The position numbers and the translations under genes are program-made. Shown here piece after piece: positions 49,091 through 61,400 of a stretch of DNA of 64,000 nt; within the stretch, counting starts at the first letter, position 1, and each line of letters begins with the position of its first letter. The notes below the pieces were generated by a model that was not told the DNA's origin, made no database searches, and worked only from the letters and a program-made list of their open reading frames with translations. Origin of the DNA: Enoplosus armatus (Eukaryota; Chordata; Actinopteri; Centrarchiformes; Enoplosidae); assembly GCF_043641665.1 (NCBI RefSeq), contig NC_092189.1, forward strand, positions 7,271,333 to 7,335,332, read 5' to 3'.

Positions 49091-52000
49091 TGAATGCTGG
49101 GCTAATTTTAATTTATTATACATATATATGTATATAGTATATATAGTGGAGTAAAAAGCATAATATTGCCATAATAATGCCATAATATTTGCCTCTGAAT
49201 TGTCCTCAAAATTGTACAGTACTATAAACAAATGCACTTGTTAGTTTCCACCTCTGCTGTCCACAGAGACGAGCTTTCAGTCTTCTCGGCTGCTGACAGC
49301 TCTCTTAGCAGCCTGGGTGGACCTGAGGGCAGGAGCTCCGAGGCCAGCAGAGAGGGGCTTGTACCGTTTTTCTTCCCCTGAGCATGCACAAATAAATGCA
49401 GTGTGAATTAGTGTAATACGGTGTAAAATCCATATTATTATTGTATCAACACAAAATTTGCCTATTACAGAATGTATGGGTTTATCCCTGAGGATAAAGG
49501 GATCAATGTTAGTGTGATAAAGACAGGATTGGAGGCAGATGGGTAATTCAGTGTTATTATCTGGAGACTAAGATTAACAGTCTGTTAAAATCATGCAAAT
49601 TTTCTCTGCCCTACCAGCTATGTTTCAGATCAAAGAGTCATTGACTTTCTTACTTACTCAGGTGGATGCCTGGCTTTACAGCAAGTCACAACGTCTGAAG
49701 ATAATTATCTCACATCATTGGCTATAAAACCAAAAAAATAACTGTAGTTGTTGTGTTGTCGCCGCCAGTATTGCAGCCATGATGTTTTCCAATTTGGGGG
49801 ATACAAAGGTTTAAAGCTTAAATAACCTTCCAGCCATTTCAAGTGGCAGCCGGCTAAAGACAAGAATGTAAGATGTTAACATCGAGGGAGTAAGCAGCTT
49901 ATTTCTCACTGGATTATTCTATTTTTTACCCCCTCTGGGCTGAGTTCCAAATCCCAAAGTCCTCATGGGAAAGCGACGAAGCAGCTGCTCTTCTAATAAA
50001 TCCAAAATGATTGCAGTGGGGGCTCTGACCTCTAAAAGAAGTTGTCTCGAGCAGGACCTTTTTGTTTTTTTACTCATCTTCATAACTTCATCTCTACTTA
50101 ATAGACTGGGTCCCTCCTCAGTGTATGTCCTGCACTATTAGTAGTACAGTATAATTCATTGTGTAGGCATAAGAGACAAAACATCAGGTGGCCTTCCGTT
50201 AATTAGTTCAGAATGTTTTTCAGCTCTGGTTTTGTTCTTTTTGGGCCAAAAAGAGGATTTTCATATTCAACACACACACACACACACACACCTAAGCCTA
50301 CAATATCCTTTGTCTTTATTCATACTGATGAAGTCGGATTTATATAAGAACAAACTGTTTTAATATTTTGTGTATCACTGTCTCTACTGCTGTAAGGAAA
50401 AACACCAAATTAAACCCAACATGTATAATTTTTATTTAATAAAGTCATCTCAAATCACAAACCATTCTCACTCAAGTCAGAGGAAAAACTGCTTCAAAGG
50501 AAAAAAGAGATAGAGAAAGCAAACTACTGACGTTCACAGAAAATATGTTGGCGTACAAAAGACTTACGCTAACAAAAGAGCTAGTTTGATTGTGTCTCTA
50601 TTCGCATAGAGTTAGACTAAGCAATTCGAACAGCCAGGGGATGTGTGAAGTAGAGGTTCCCTCCAGTCAGTATTTTGCCATCTTGTTTCTAATCCTCTGA
50701 GGGTCTGTAATAAGGTGTTTCACTGACGCACCAAATGCAGTTGTGGTTAGTAGTCCTGTAGGTTGGAGTCTGTTCCCAGTCCCAAACAGAATGCTGTGCC
50801 ATGCTCCATGAACATTGTCTTCAAAGCATTTTAATTATACTTTTGTGAATATACTGTTCTTGAGGGAGCAGGCAGCTAATGTCACACATGTGATCATATG
50901 CATGAGAGGGATAAAAACCCTTCTCCAAAACTTTGGCAGCAAAGAGACAAAAGGAGGAATGATGAAATGAAAGATAGCAAGTTCTGTGCCTGACAGAAAC
51001 TTCTTTTTCTAAGGAAACTCTACAGTACAATGACAGGAGTATACAAAGGGACTGAGGAACTGCACAAAGATAAAAGTGTCATAAAAGAAGAACTGCCATA
51101 AAGGGAAATCCTGGTATTTTTAAACATGGGCCCCTTTTACAAATTTTGGTGTCTAATTGATTACCAAGAGTTTTGGAATAAGTCCAGTAGATCGCCTCAG
51201 CAGGCAGCCACAAACGGGCTGCAACGGCTGCAACATAATCCTTGAAAAGTACATCCACTAAAAGTGTTTTGTTTTTGCCAGTGACAAGTTCAGATTGTTA
51301 TTGTAAGTGTCGGACAACATTATGTAAAGGTCCCCGACAGAGACAGACCTTTTAGTTAAAGAATAAGACCCTTTTTGTTAAACCAGAAACAGAAACGTCT
51401 CTGAAACCTCGCGAGAGGTGAGCTGTTGCAGAAAGAAACAGTGTTTCAGGTTCAACAAAAATGTCTATCTCTGTAGGGATCTACTGGACCAATTGCAAAA
51501 CTTTTGGTAACCATTACTCATTTAGACACCAAAATGTGTAGGACACAAGCCAACAGAGCCTGAGTGAGGAGACCTTCTGGGAAACAAAGAAACAAAGGAA
51601 TATTAGATTACAATTTCAACAAGACAACAAGTAGACACAAAAGTCATGGGGTGACATGACATCTGGCTCAGAGCGAAGGCTACTGCACAGGGCTCAGAGT
51701 CTGCGCCACATTAATTCATATGTGTTCCTCCTGGACATGGCAGCCGTCACAGTCATTTAGGAGAGATTTATCTCTGTCCCTCTCATGGGCCGTCCTGTAA
51801 CATTTCCATTTGCCACATGACAGCAAATCACCAGGCCAACGCGTGGGCTGTGACATTTCCATTTTCTGGTGCCTGAAACATTATCTGAAACAGGGTGTCG
51901 TCCAAAGTTTTCTTCATACCGATAGAGAGACAGAGAGACACGCAGACATAGAAATCGAAGTTGAGTTAAAGCCAGAGAGGCAAAGGGATTCAGAGAAAGA

Positions 52001-52620
52001 TGTTTATGCAACGGGACTGAGAAACCAAAGTGCAGCATTAAGTGTTCTTGACCCAGGCAGAGGATGATAGGGGAGGATGTGTGCATGAATGTTTTATGGA
52101 ATTCTTGGAAGGATGGATGGATGGGAGAGGAAGTGAGAAGCGACAGAGGTGAGAAGATTACGTATGGGAGGGGCAATGGTGGAGATGAGTGACACACAAC
52201 TAAAGGAAGGTCACTTGTGGTGTGTATGCGGCAGCGGGGCGACCTCAGCCAAGGACAACTGACTGCATTTAAAATGAAAAACGAAAAAAGGGACCAGTTA
52301 CTGAGATTTGGACATTAATGAATGAGGCTGAGACTGGAAGTAAACACATACAGTACATACATACTGTACCCATGCTCACTCACACACCTAATGCAACCAC
52401 AGCATTAAATGTGACAGAAATGTGCTCCCAAGACAAATGTAGATTGTAATGATGTGGACTGGGTTGTACCAGTTATTCATGAACCCATTACGTTTCTGTG
52501 TAGGGTCTTTTAGCTAGTTTCTAACTAGTGACTTACTAAAACAGGTTGCACCATTAAAACTAAGTTATGTTTTAGCTAGTTAAGACTTCAGTAGTAGATA
52601 AATCTTTGCTGGAAACATGT
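49091..52620. other. Intergenic with one exon-like segment
   Basis: At 49267-49380 an AG acceptor precedes a plus-strand open stretch ending in TGA (see findings); the minus strand is also open. Elsewhere nothing is recognised. A short CA tract lies at 50270-50292. Confidence 0.45.
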
Positions 52621-52623
52621 ATG

Positions 52624-52990
52624 AAAATTTTGGGAAATCCCCATTTTGCTTTCAGTCGGCGATTTAGATCAGTACCATTATATATAACCTACTGGTTATA
52701 TTAGTATAGCATAGAAAGTGGAAACAGTGGGAAACACCAAGCCTGGCACTGTCCAAAGTAAAACAAACAAACAAACAAACAAAAACAGTCTAGCAGCACC
52801 TCTGAAGCTTACTTATTATATCTTGTTTAGTTTAGTTTGTCCTCAGAGAGGCAATTTGAGACAACCACAGTATAAAAAGGACAATTTACAGGGAGTTATG
52901 TGCCAGAATAGCTATTTGTCTTTGTGCTAAGCTAAGCTTTGCTAAATGGCTGGTAGCTGCTGGCTGTAGTAGCTGGTTCACTCGAAGTTT
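52624..52990 (+). repeat. Family C repeat, copy 3
   Basis: TTTTGGGAAATCCCCATTTTGC, a GGCGATTTAGATCAGTACC block, CTTATTATATCTTGTTTAG, TACAGGGAGTTATGTGCCAG and TAAGCTAAGC. It contains an internal (AAAC)n run at about 52756-52785. Confidence 0.7.
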
Positions 52991-55900
52991 CGATACTATC
53001 AAGCATTAGCTAACAGATAACAGCTGTAGAGAACAGTTACTCCTGGCAATTACTAACTACTCTCTATGTAAGAATTTTGTGGTGTAGCATGTTTCAATTT
53101 AACGATGAATGAATCCCTACTTAGTAAACACTTACACTATATTTAAACTTACGAACAGATGGCGCAACCGGCTCCTGGTCCAGAAGGCCATTTGTTCGGC
53201 TTTGAGGAACCGACTGGTGCCAGTTGCGTCTCAGCCAGGCTCATCAGCATTTGGCACGTTTCTAAAGCCTGGACGTTTGGATTTAACCACAGCCACCACC
53301 AAACTTCTAGTATATGAAGCATCTGTGATTTTTACATTCAAGTTGAATTGACAGAGGAAAAAGCAACCATAAAGGAAGTGGCAGATAAACAGTCGGAGGA
53401 TGTGAGATAAAGAGACAGAGACAAGACAATATGAAAAGTGAGCTAGCTAATAAATGAGTTAGAGGAATAGACAGGTGGACAGATGTGGATAAACGGATTT
53501 TGTGGGCATTGAAGCGGTGAGAGGAACAAAAAGGGGAAGCATAGTCAATCACAGGCAGATGTGAAGGAGACATTGACATGCAGGCAGGTAGGCAGAGGCA
53601 GCCAGGTGGATGCTAACTAACACTGAGCTGTCTGCCACTCTGACGTCGCTGTTCTGACTATAATTATTCATTAGCCCCCTAACTCACAGATCAGACATTT
53701 ACATCCTCCCCCTCAGGTGCTTCACAGACATCTCCATTTGTCTCTTTCACTGTCGTGGACTGTGTGTGGACTCCAAATCACATTATCGTTATTCCACAGC
53801 GCTCCTCACCATTATCATAAGGGGTAAAAAATACTGTGTATTCAAGGATACAGCCATCGGGGCATGGAATTAAGAATAAGAGCGCTTCTTGACTACAGGG
53901 TATTATTGATGCACTAAATTACCCAGGGTAGTAACATATTGGCTTGTTAGGGACCAGTTAACATCAGCAGTCAGCACTGGGGAGTGCAGGCTGGGAAACC
54001 ATTAGACTTCAGCAGGTCGAACGCCTGCACTGAAATCTCATAAGGCATTATTAGGCTGTATACCCTCAAGGTATTCTCACATAGACTGGAACTCCTACCA
54101 GTGGACTCCAGGAGGTCAGCGTACATAATTAGAGTTGAAGCTCTGCTACAGAGCCACAGGAGAACAAAAACCTAATAGAGATTAATCACAAAGTCACCGG
54201 AGCTAGAGCTGAAAGATTGATCGGTCTTTGGGCCGTGGTTGACTGCTGTGTATGGATAAGACATCACCATTACCTGTCTTCCAGTAATCATCTGCAGCAA
54301 CATCAAGAGCTTCAACACATTTTCAATGGACAGCAGCAGCTATCGCAGCGAGGGTTGGAAAGGAAAAAGCATCAATCATCAGTAGGGAAGAAAGACAAGA
54401 ATGCCATTTTCAATAAAGTTTTATGGGAGACAAATAGAGAAAAGTAGTCGAAAATGGTCCTTTCATCTCATACGGGAGCCGCTTGGGTATTTTAGTGGAA
54501 GTAGAGATGGAGACAGGAGACAGAGCTGAAAGGAAACCAACGCAGATGATGACATTGATGCAAGGGAACAGAGTTGGAGGTGAGGGGGGAGAGGGCGTGA
54601 GGCACAGGGAATGAGACAGAGGATCCTCGAAGCCCAGAAGGAGGTGAGGTGTCGGTGTAAATTGGAGGAGAGGGAGGTAGATGGAGATTAAGGGCCAAAG
54701 AATAAGAATGTGTGGGAGGAGGAGAATAGGGGAGTGAAACGGCGGATCAAACTGGATGCTAATGTGTGTGTGTGTGTGTGTGTGTGTGGGGGGGGGGGCG
54801 CAAATGAGAGGGTGAGTGGTATAAACAGAGAAGGAGAGAGAGGGGGGGGGGGGGGGGGGCGCACAGAGGCGTGTGGGGAGATGAATACAGCTGTGCAGAG
54901 ACTCAGAGGGAGATGCACAAACAGTAAAACAACCAACAGTAGAACCACACACCAGGAGCAAACAGAAAGCAACTGAGGTCTGTCGGTAGATGGAAGAAAC
55001 ACCGGAATACAATCACAGATAAAACCGAGGAGGAAGAACAACATCAGCCTCTCACAACATCTGGGACAGAGGAAGGTGGAAGAGTAGGGGAGGAAACAAA
55101 GGAGAGAGTGGAGAGAGAGAAAAGGAGTGACCAGAGGTGGGAGAAAGAAAAGGAGAAGACTGAAACAGGTAGGAGAAAGAGAGAGACACCAAACCTAAAG
55201 AATGAGAAAACTGTATGTAAAAAAAAAAAAAAAAAAGGTAGAGAGAAATCTTTATCGTATAAAAATATGAAATGTAAAGATAAATATTTCTTTGGATGTG
55301 CATGCACGGACAATTCTCAGGAGAGGAAAAGAAAGAGATATTCTATCAATCAATATGTTGTTCTATGGCCATACGTGGCTTAATGGAAAGAGGTGTTGGG
55401 AAAGAGCTTGAACCAACACAAATAATTAACTTAAGCTACAAAGCTGCAAACAAGAAAATGAATGAAAACTGAAAAATATGGTGGCATGAATTAATCATCA
55501 ACTGGCATGTGTAGAAAAACAAGTAGGACCTAATAACACTCTGTGTCTCTTTAACTTCCATTTTTGGCTGTTAGAAAATGTATAGTGTTCATATCCATCA
55601 TCATTTCTAATGGCAGTGCTGTGTAAATATTTAATGGAAAATGCTTTGCCGAGGGTCTGGCAACACGTCAGTTAATGTTTGCAAACACTGCTTTGGGAAT
55701 AGCTGGAAACACAAATGTGTGATGGATTTAGATCATATGGATGAAAGTGAGAGGGAAGGAGGGCTGGAGCCTATTTACTGACAGTGAGATTCATCTGCGA
55801 GAGGAGGAAGGAGGGAAGTGATGGCGAGTAACAACTAGTCAACAGGGGGAGACAGGATTAGTTGCGAGGGAGGCTTTGTGAATAAACCATGAGGTAGTGG

Positions 55901-56376
55901 CCACATAAATCAGCGGGTGACAGACTAAACAACACAAAACGCACACAAAAGCAAGCATGTGTAAATATGTAGGTGGAGTCTCGCAGCCTTATCTAGACAC
56001 TGGCTCTCTTTCTGTGTTCTTGTCTCATGTGTATTAGTGTGTGTGAGAGAGCCATAATGGAGCTGCTACTAATATATTCATGGAACAGGGAGGAGGAGAT
56101 CAATACAAGTTTCTGCTGCATTTCACAAGTTCGAAGGCAGGGGAGGAGGCACCGTTTTATAACATCAAAAGGGGTGTGAATGGATGCTGCCCCGCACATC
56201 TCCCCTGAGGCTTGGGAACACATTTGATCAGGTGCTGCCACCCCATGGTGGAACGGTGTACAGTGGATTATGAATGTGCGGGAGGATGATTTGTGGTTCT
56301 GCGGTTTATGTGCTCTTGTTTTTGTTTCGTCACATCTCCCTGAGAACAGCTGCTGACCTCCGCCTGCTGATCCACC
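52991..56376. other. Intergenic upstream of gabrp, low-complexity rich
   Basis: No gene supported. A (TG)n tract at about 54763-54788 is followed by a G run, and a second G run of about 18 lies at about 54842-54860. Purine-rich sequence from about 54540 to 55240 includes an A run at about 55219-55236. Sequence at 53640-54180 is of higher complexity and could include conserved non-coding DNA, untested. The gabrp promoter should lie just before 56377. Confidence 0.5.
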
Positions 56377-58150
56377 ATGTCTGTCCAGCTGCACGCCCTG
56401 CTGACCCTCTGCCTGACCTTCACGCAGGGGTGAGAAAAAAAACCCACATGTACAGGGTGAAGAACATGCTGGTATTGATACTGATATTGATATTGAAAAT
56501 GCAGTCCCTTAGCTTATGCTCTGCACCAACTTCTGCGGTCTCATTTCTTTATCGTTATCCAGTGGTTGCATGTATCCCAACCACCACTGGGGAGAATGGA
56601 ACGACTCCCAGCTTCTGCCAACTATTCAGAAGCTGATGAAAGGATACAACCGCTACCTCAGACCTAACTTCAATGGTAGGAATGAGCTTGATAAGAGATC
56701 GTTTCAGTTGAGCTTGAGTGTTAATTTGGACCAGAAGAGGAGGCTGCTCTGCAGTCCTCATTTGTGTGCTTGTGTATCCCCTAATTGAAAACGGTCTTTG
56801 TCTTTGATAGAGGGTCCTGTGGAAATTGGAATGAGTCTCGATATCGCCAGCATTGATGCCATCTCTGAAATCAATATGGTACACCACTCTCCCCACTATG
56901 TGTTGTGTCAGTGGATGGATTAGTGTGAGATGGAAGATATGAATGAATTAATAAAGGCTTTATCTCCTTTACATCGATTTCAGGACTACACTGCTACCAT
57001 CTTCCTACGTCAGCGGTGGCGTGATTCCAGGCTGGTGTTCCCAGGGAATGAGAGTGTCAGTGTGGACGGACGCCTTGTGTCCCTGCTCTGGATCCCCGAC
57101 ACCTTCATCCCAGACTCCAAGCGCTCCTTCCTGCATGACGTCACGGTGGAAAACCGCCTCATACGCATCTTCAGCAATGGAACCGTTCTCTACGCCCTTC
57201 GGTATATCTTTTTGTTTTTGAAAGGTTTAGGTTTATTCATTTGACACTTGTCACAAAATAAGCTTTACAGATTCTGGGCTTGTAGGAAGGCGTAAAGAAA
57301 AAAGGAGAGGAAGGAAAAAATGTACACAGCGAAAGACATGTTTTTCCTGTTTTTTTTTCTTCTTCTTAATTTCATGCTGTTTTCATGATTGTCGTGGTAA
57401 TCACCCGTTAATTGGCCTTGGGTTCTACTAAAAAAAGAAAAACACTTATGTATCATCACTCAGTCATATAACTTAAGGGGATGCCACTGTCTTTTCAATT
57501 TCTGTATTTCTCATGCCCTTCAAGTAGTTCAGGCTGCATTAGTGAAGATCTGCAGTTCCCTATGGCCACAGCAAAGCTGTGTCCTCTGTCATGTCATACA
57601 TTACTTTATTATGACTACACAGGTTTACTGGGGACTGAAAGGGCAGTGTTGTGTAGGGTATTCCTTATTTGTCTTGAGTAGAGGAACACATTTAGCATGT
57701 TTTGCTGTAACTCCATACAGAAATAGGACACTATGATGCCGTTGGTGATGTTTCCAACATTGTTAGTGAGTAATATATCAGCAGAAGAATTTCTAATGCT
57801 CGGAGACATCACTGATTCCAACAAGTCAGCCACTCCTACATAATTGATGCATCAGATACAGAAATGTCTGACACTTGAGATGTGAGTCTTTGTTCTTTTG
57901 GTGGTTTCTCAGGGGGGAGAGTTCCTTGTGCTCACTCATTATTAACTGCCCTGTCCTACATCAAAAGTGTAACAGTGTTTCTAAAGATCTTGCTGTGAAT
58001 ACACAACAGCATCACAGCTACGATTGCCTGCAACATGGACCTGACCAAGTACCCCATGGACAGACAGGTGTGCACCCTGCAGCTGGAGAGCTGTGAGTAC
58101 CTGTGAACATGGACATGAATCACCGTCATCTCATCATCACCATCACCATT

Positions 58151-58196
<46 letters not shown>

Positions 58197-58269
58197 GTGT
58201 AGTGAGTATCTAACTGAAGAGACGATGTTATCCTTCACAGGTCAAATTCATCAATTCATCAAACCTTAA

Positions 58270-58326
<57 letters not shown>

Positions 58327-59872
58327 TCAGGGGGCTACAACCTGCAGGATGTGGTGTTCTACTGGACCAGAGGGAATGATTCAGTGAAGGGTCTCGACAC
58401 ACTGCGGCTGGCTCAGTACAGTGTGGAGAGCTACTATACGACAGTGTCAGAGGCTGTGTACGAGACAGGTAGGACACTTCATTTCCCAGAATCCCCCTTT
58501 ACACGTGGAATTGTATAAAGGAAACTTCCTGTAGAGCACAAAATACAAAACACATTGTCTTTGAAATCTCTTTTTGTGTCTCTTCACAGGACAGTACCCA
58601 AAGCTGGTGTTGCATTTTGCGCTGCGTAGAAACGTGTTGTTCTTTATCTTGGAAACGTATGTTCCCTCCGTTCTGCTGGTGGTCCTGTCCTGGGTCTCTT
58701 TCTGGATCAGCCAGTCCTCTGTGCCAGCTAGGACCTGTATTGGTCAGTGCCAGATGTCTTACTGCATTTCACTGTAGGTTAATGTATTATGATGTTGGTA
58801 CATTTGAGTGCATCCATTTGAATTACTACCACAGAAAGTCCTCATTATATATTGATCCGCTGTATGATCTTATAACATGTTATCTCACTGACTTGATGTG
58901 GTCAGACAGATGTGTCCAAAGCAGAGACAATGTATTTGAATGCCAGATAATGAAACGTATTTTGCAGCACAAAACTGATACATGGTCTACATTGAAAAAT
59001 AATAATTTGTCCAAGGAAATAAATAGCTCAAATTCCATTTAAAATTGTATTTTAAAGTTAAACATATTTTGTGTTCATATGGTGTTTTAACTTATGGACA
59101 ATAGGAAGATCTCCTGCAGTTTTATGCCAACTGATTTTCAACCAACTAGTTCAGCACATGTTTTGACCCTCATGTGGTTTACTCAGACCAGTTAGGTCAA
59201 AGAGCAACAGCAAAAGCAAAGAAAAAACAATACATTATAAGACGCTGTGATCTACTTTCCAGGAGTGACAACAGTCCTGACAATGACCACACTGATGATG
59301 GGTGCCCGCACCTCCCTGCCCAATGCCAACTGCTTCATCAAGGCCATAGACGTTTACCTAGGAATCTGCTTCACCTTCATCTTTGGCGCTCTGCTGGAGT
59401 ACGCCTGTGCCCACTTCTACACCATGCAGCACCAGACCATCGAGGATTTCCACAGGGTGAGGACAAATGTTCACTTTTAAATTAGAGGTGAAACTCTTCA
59501 GATAATGAAAATATTGTAATCTATCTGTCTATCTGTCAGGATCTCCTGAGGGAGTTCAATGAATCCAATGGAAACGGCTCCATCCCCATCGTCAGCTCCA
59601 CCCAACCAAGTCAGTCTGTGGTGGTCGGCTCCACCGCGGAGGAGCCCACGGAGCAGTCAGCCGACAGTGACACAAGGAACAATGATGGATCAAAGGAGAA
59701 GATAGCGGGACAGGGCTGCGGCCTGTCCTCAGTGAAGGATGCCTCGCGTAGGGCAGCATCCGTCTTTCATGTGGAAAATCCACACAACATTGATCGCCAC
59801 GCTCGCACCGTTTTCCCCACGGCGTTCCTCTTTGTCAATATCCTCTACTGGCTTTACTATCTCTTTCTCTGA
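56377..59872 (+). CDS. gabrp: GABA-A receptor pi-type subunit, 450 aa
   Basis: Nine exons: 56377-56429, 56563-56675, 56811-56878, 56984-57201, 58010-58092, 58331-58468, 58590-58742, 59263-59456, 59540-59872. All are in phase, and the 68/218/83/138/153 core is the conserved GABA-A exon pattern. The product is a Cys-loop ligand-gated chloride channel subunit of the plasma membrane. It has a signal peptide ([14 protein letters not shown]), an extracellular domain with the Cys loop ([15 protein letters not shown]), M1 ([20 protein letters not shown]), M2 ([18 protein letters not shown]), M3 ([20 protein letters not shown]), a large Ser/Thr/Glu-rich cytoplasmic loop and M4 ending in [13 protein letters not shown] and [20 protein letters not shown] point to pi rather than beta, delta or rho. 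The pi subunit is known mainly from epithelia. Intron 5 carries two microsatellites. Confidence 0.92.
58152..58196. repeat. (ATC)n microsatellite in gabrp intron 5
   Basis: About 15 ATC/TCA units within a 238-nt intron. Confidence 0.95.
58273..58324. repeat. (GT)26 microsatellite abutting the gabrp exon 6 acceptor
   Basis: An uninterrupted GT tract ends 6 nt before exon 6 (sequence GGTCAG|GGGGC), so it occupies the usual place of the polypyrimidine tract. Confidence 0.95.
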
Positions 59873-60358
59873 GCGCCGGTTCCAAGCTGCTGCATTCTTT
59901 ATTTCACCATCCTGAAGCTGCTCTACCTCCTCATTTGAGACCTAATACCAGTTTGTCACTGCCTGGATCTAAACTGATCACACAGCCATTATGTATCACA
60001 TATAGAAAAACCTCTTTTTCCCACAGACAGAGTGATGAATCAGAGTATCACCCTGTATTGAAAGCTTTTATTGATCACGTGTGAATGGATTGCTAACATA
60101 TTAACATGTAAAAGTGACGATACAAAGCCTGTTTGTCTTTTTACTGACAATTCCATAGACAAAAAAAATGAGGATGAGTTAACTAGCTGTAAACAATGAA
60201 CTGAACTGCATCACACTATGCTGCGCTGCATTGACTTGCCTTCATTTAATGACTGATGTAGATGTAGGTTTTTGTTTTTCTTGTTTTTGGCTTTCATACA
60301 TTGTATGAGACCATATACTGTGCATTTACCTCACAGCGTATCATGTGGAAATTAAAAG

Positions 60359-60364
60359 AATAAA
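60359..60364 (+). terminator. Poly(A) signal of gabrp
   Basis: AATAAA about 490 nt after the stop codon. Confidence 0.65.
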
Positions 60365-60458
60365 TCAGTGGCTGAGAATACATTTAAAAGAGGAAGAAAT
60401 TCAGTGTTTGTATTGCAACAAGTGATTAAAGACCAAATGTTTGAGAATAAGACACACG

Positions 60459-60464
60459 TTTATT
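60459..60464 (-). terminator. Poly(A) signal of the AFAP1-family gene
   Basis: AATAAA on the minus strand, about 940 nt beyond the stop codon, leaving only about 95 bp between the two convergent poly(A) signals. Confidence 0.55.
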
Positions 60465-61400
60465 ATTCCCTTATCCAGGTAGGAGAACAGTAAAGTGCAA
60501 CAGTCAACCACAGGTTCAACAGAAAAGTTGTGAAAATGACATACAGTGGAGAAAATATTGGTTTGCATCACTGAATAGCACCACTTCGTTAGTCACTTGA
60601 TTATCTCCAGCAGGAGCACTAAACTGTCTTTGTGTCAGAGGGTCAAGTGGATGTTGGATTTTGCTCCAACCAAATGATTTAGCGGATGGTTTTGCTGTCC
60701 AGCACGACTTCAACCTGAGAGGAGAAGCCAGGAAATGATAATACACTCAGCCATCCATGGCACGTAGCTGAACACCTCTGATAGGCACCTCTTGTGATGA
60801 TGGTGACAGATGAAGCCTTGAACAGTATAAAAGTATAAAACATACAAAACAGTAGTCATGGCTCACTCTGTACAGGCAGAAAAAAAACATTATATTATAT
60901 AAAAAGACACGTTACAGCTTAAACTGCCCCCATCCTCTTATTTTCCAAACATACCACATTTCTCACATGGCAGCTTAACGATTAAACATTTCACCATTTA
61001 CAACGCCGGATGAGAATCCTGTGCTGCCTTTCTGTTACATCATTCGCTTTGCTTTTCAATACACTTTTCTTGTGTCTTTCTTTCAGAAACTCTCTTTTCT
61101 GTTTCCCACATTTGGATCTGTGTCGCCAAAGACAATGAAAATACTCGGATACAGACAGTGAGCAGTCGTTGGATTCCCCATTTGGAGCAGTCCTTTTAGG
61201 AAGACAGAAAGAGTAAATATTTAGTGAGATGTACCTCCACCTAGTGGCTAATTTTATTCATTACAGTTTATTTCCTCAGTAATCCAAAATGAAACAAGTC
61301 GGCGCTTTGGGATGTGGATGAAAAGTGATCCTTTGCAGGACTGAATGTCAGATCCTGACACCCATTTGTTCTTTCTCCAGTCCTCTCCATGATACTACTT

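Noticed and set aside
53158..53310. Plus-strand frame starting MAQPAPGPEG
   Set aside because: Intriguing composition, but no splice sites or family match, and the surrounding sequence resembles a decayed repeat; not enough support for a gene.
54410..55313. Several minus-strand frames rich in Pro, Ser and Leu
   Set aside because: They come from purine-rich low-complexity sequence, TG tracts and G runs on the plus strand.
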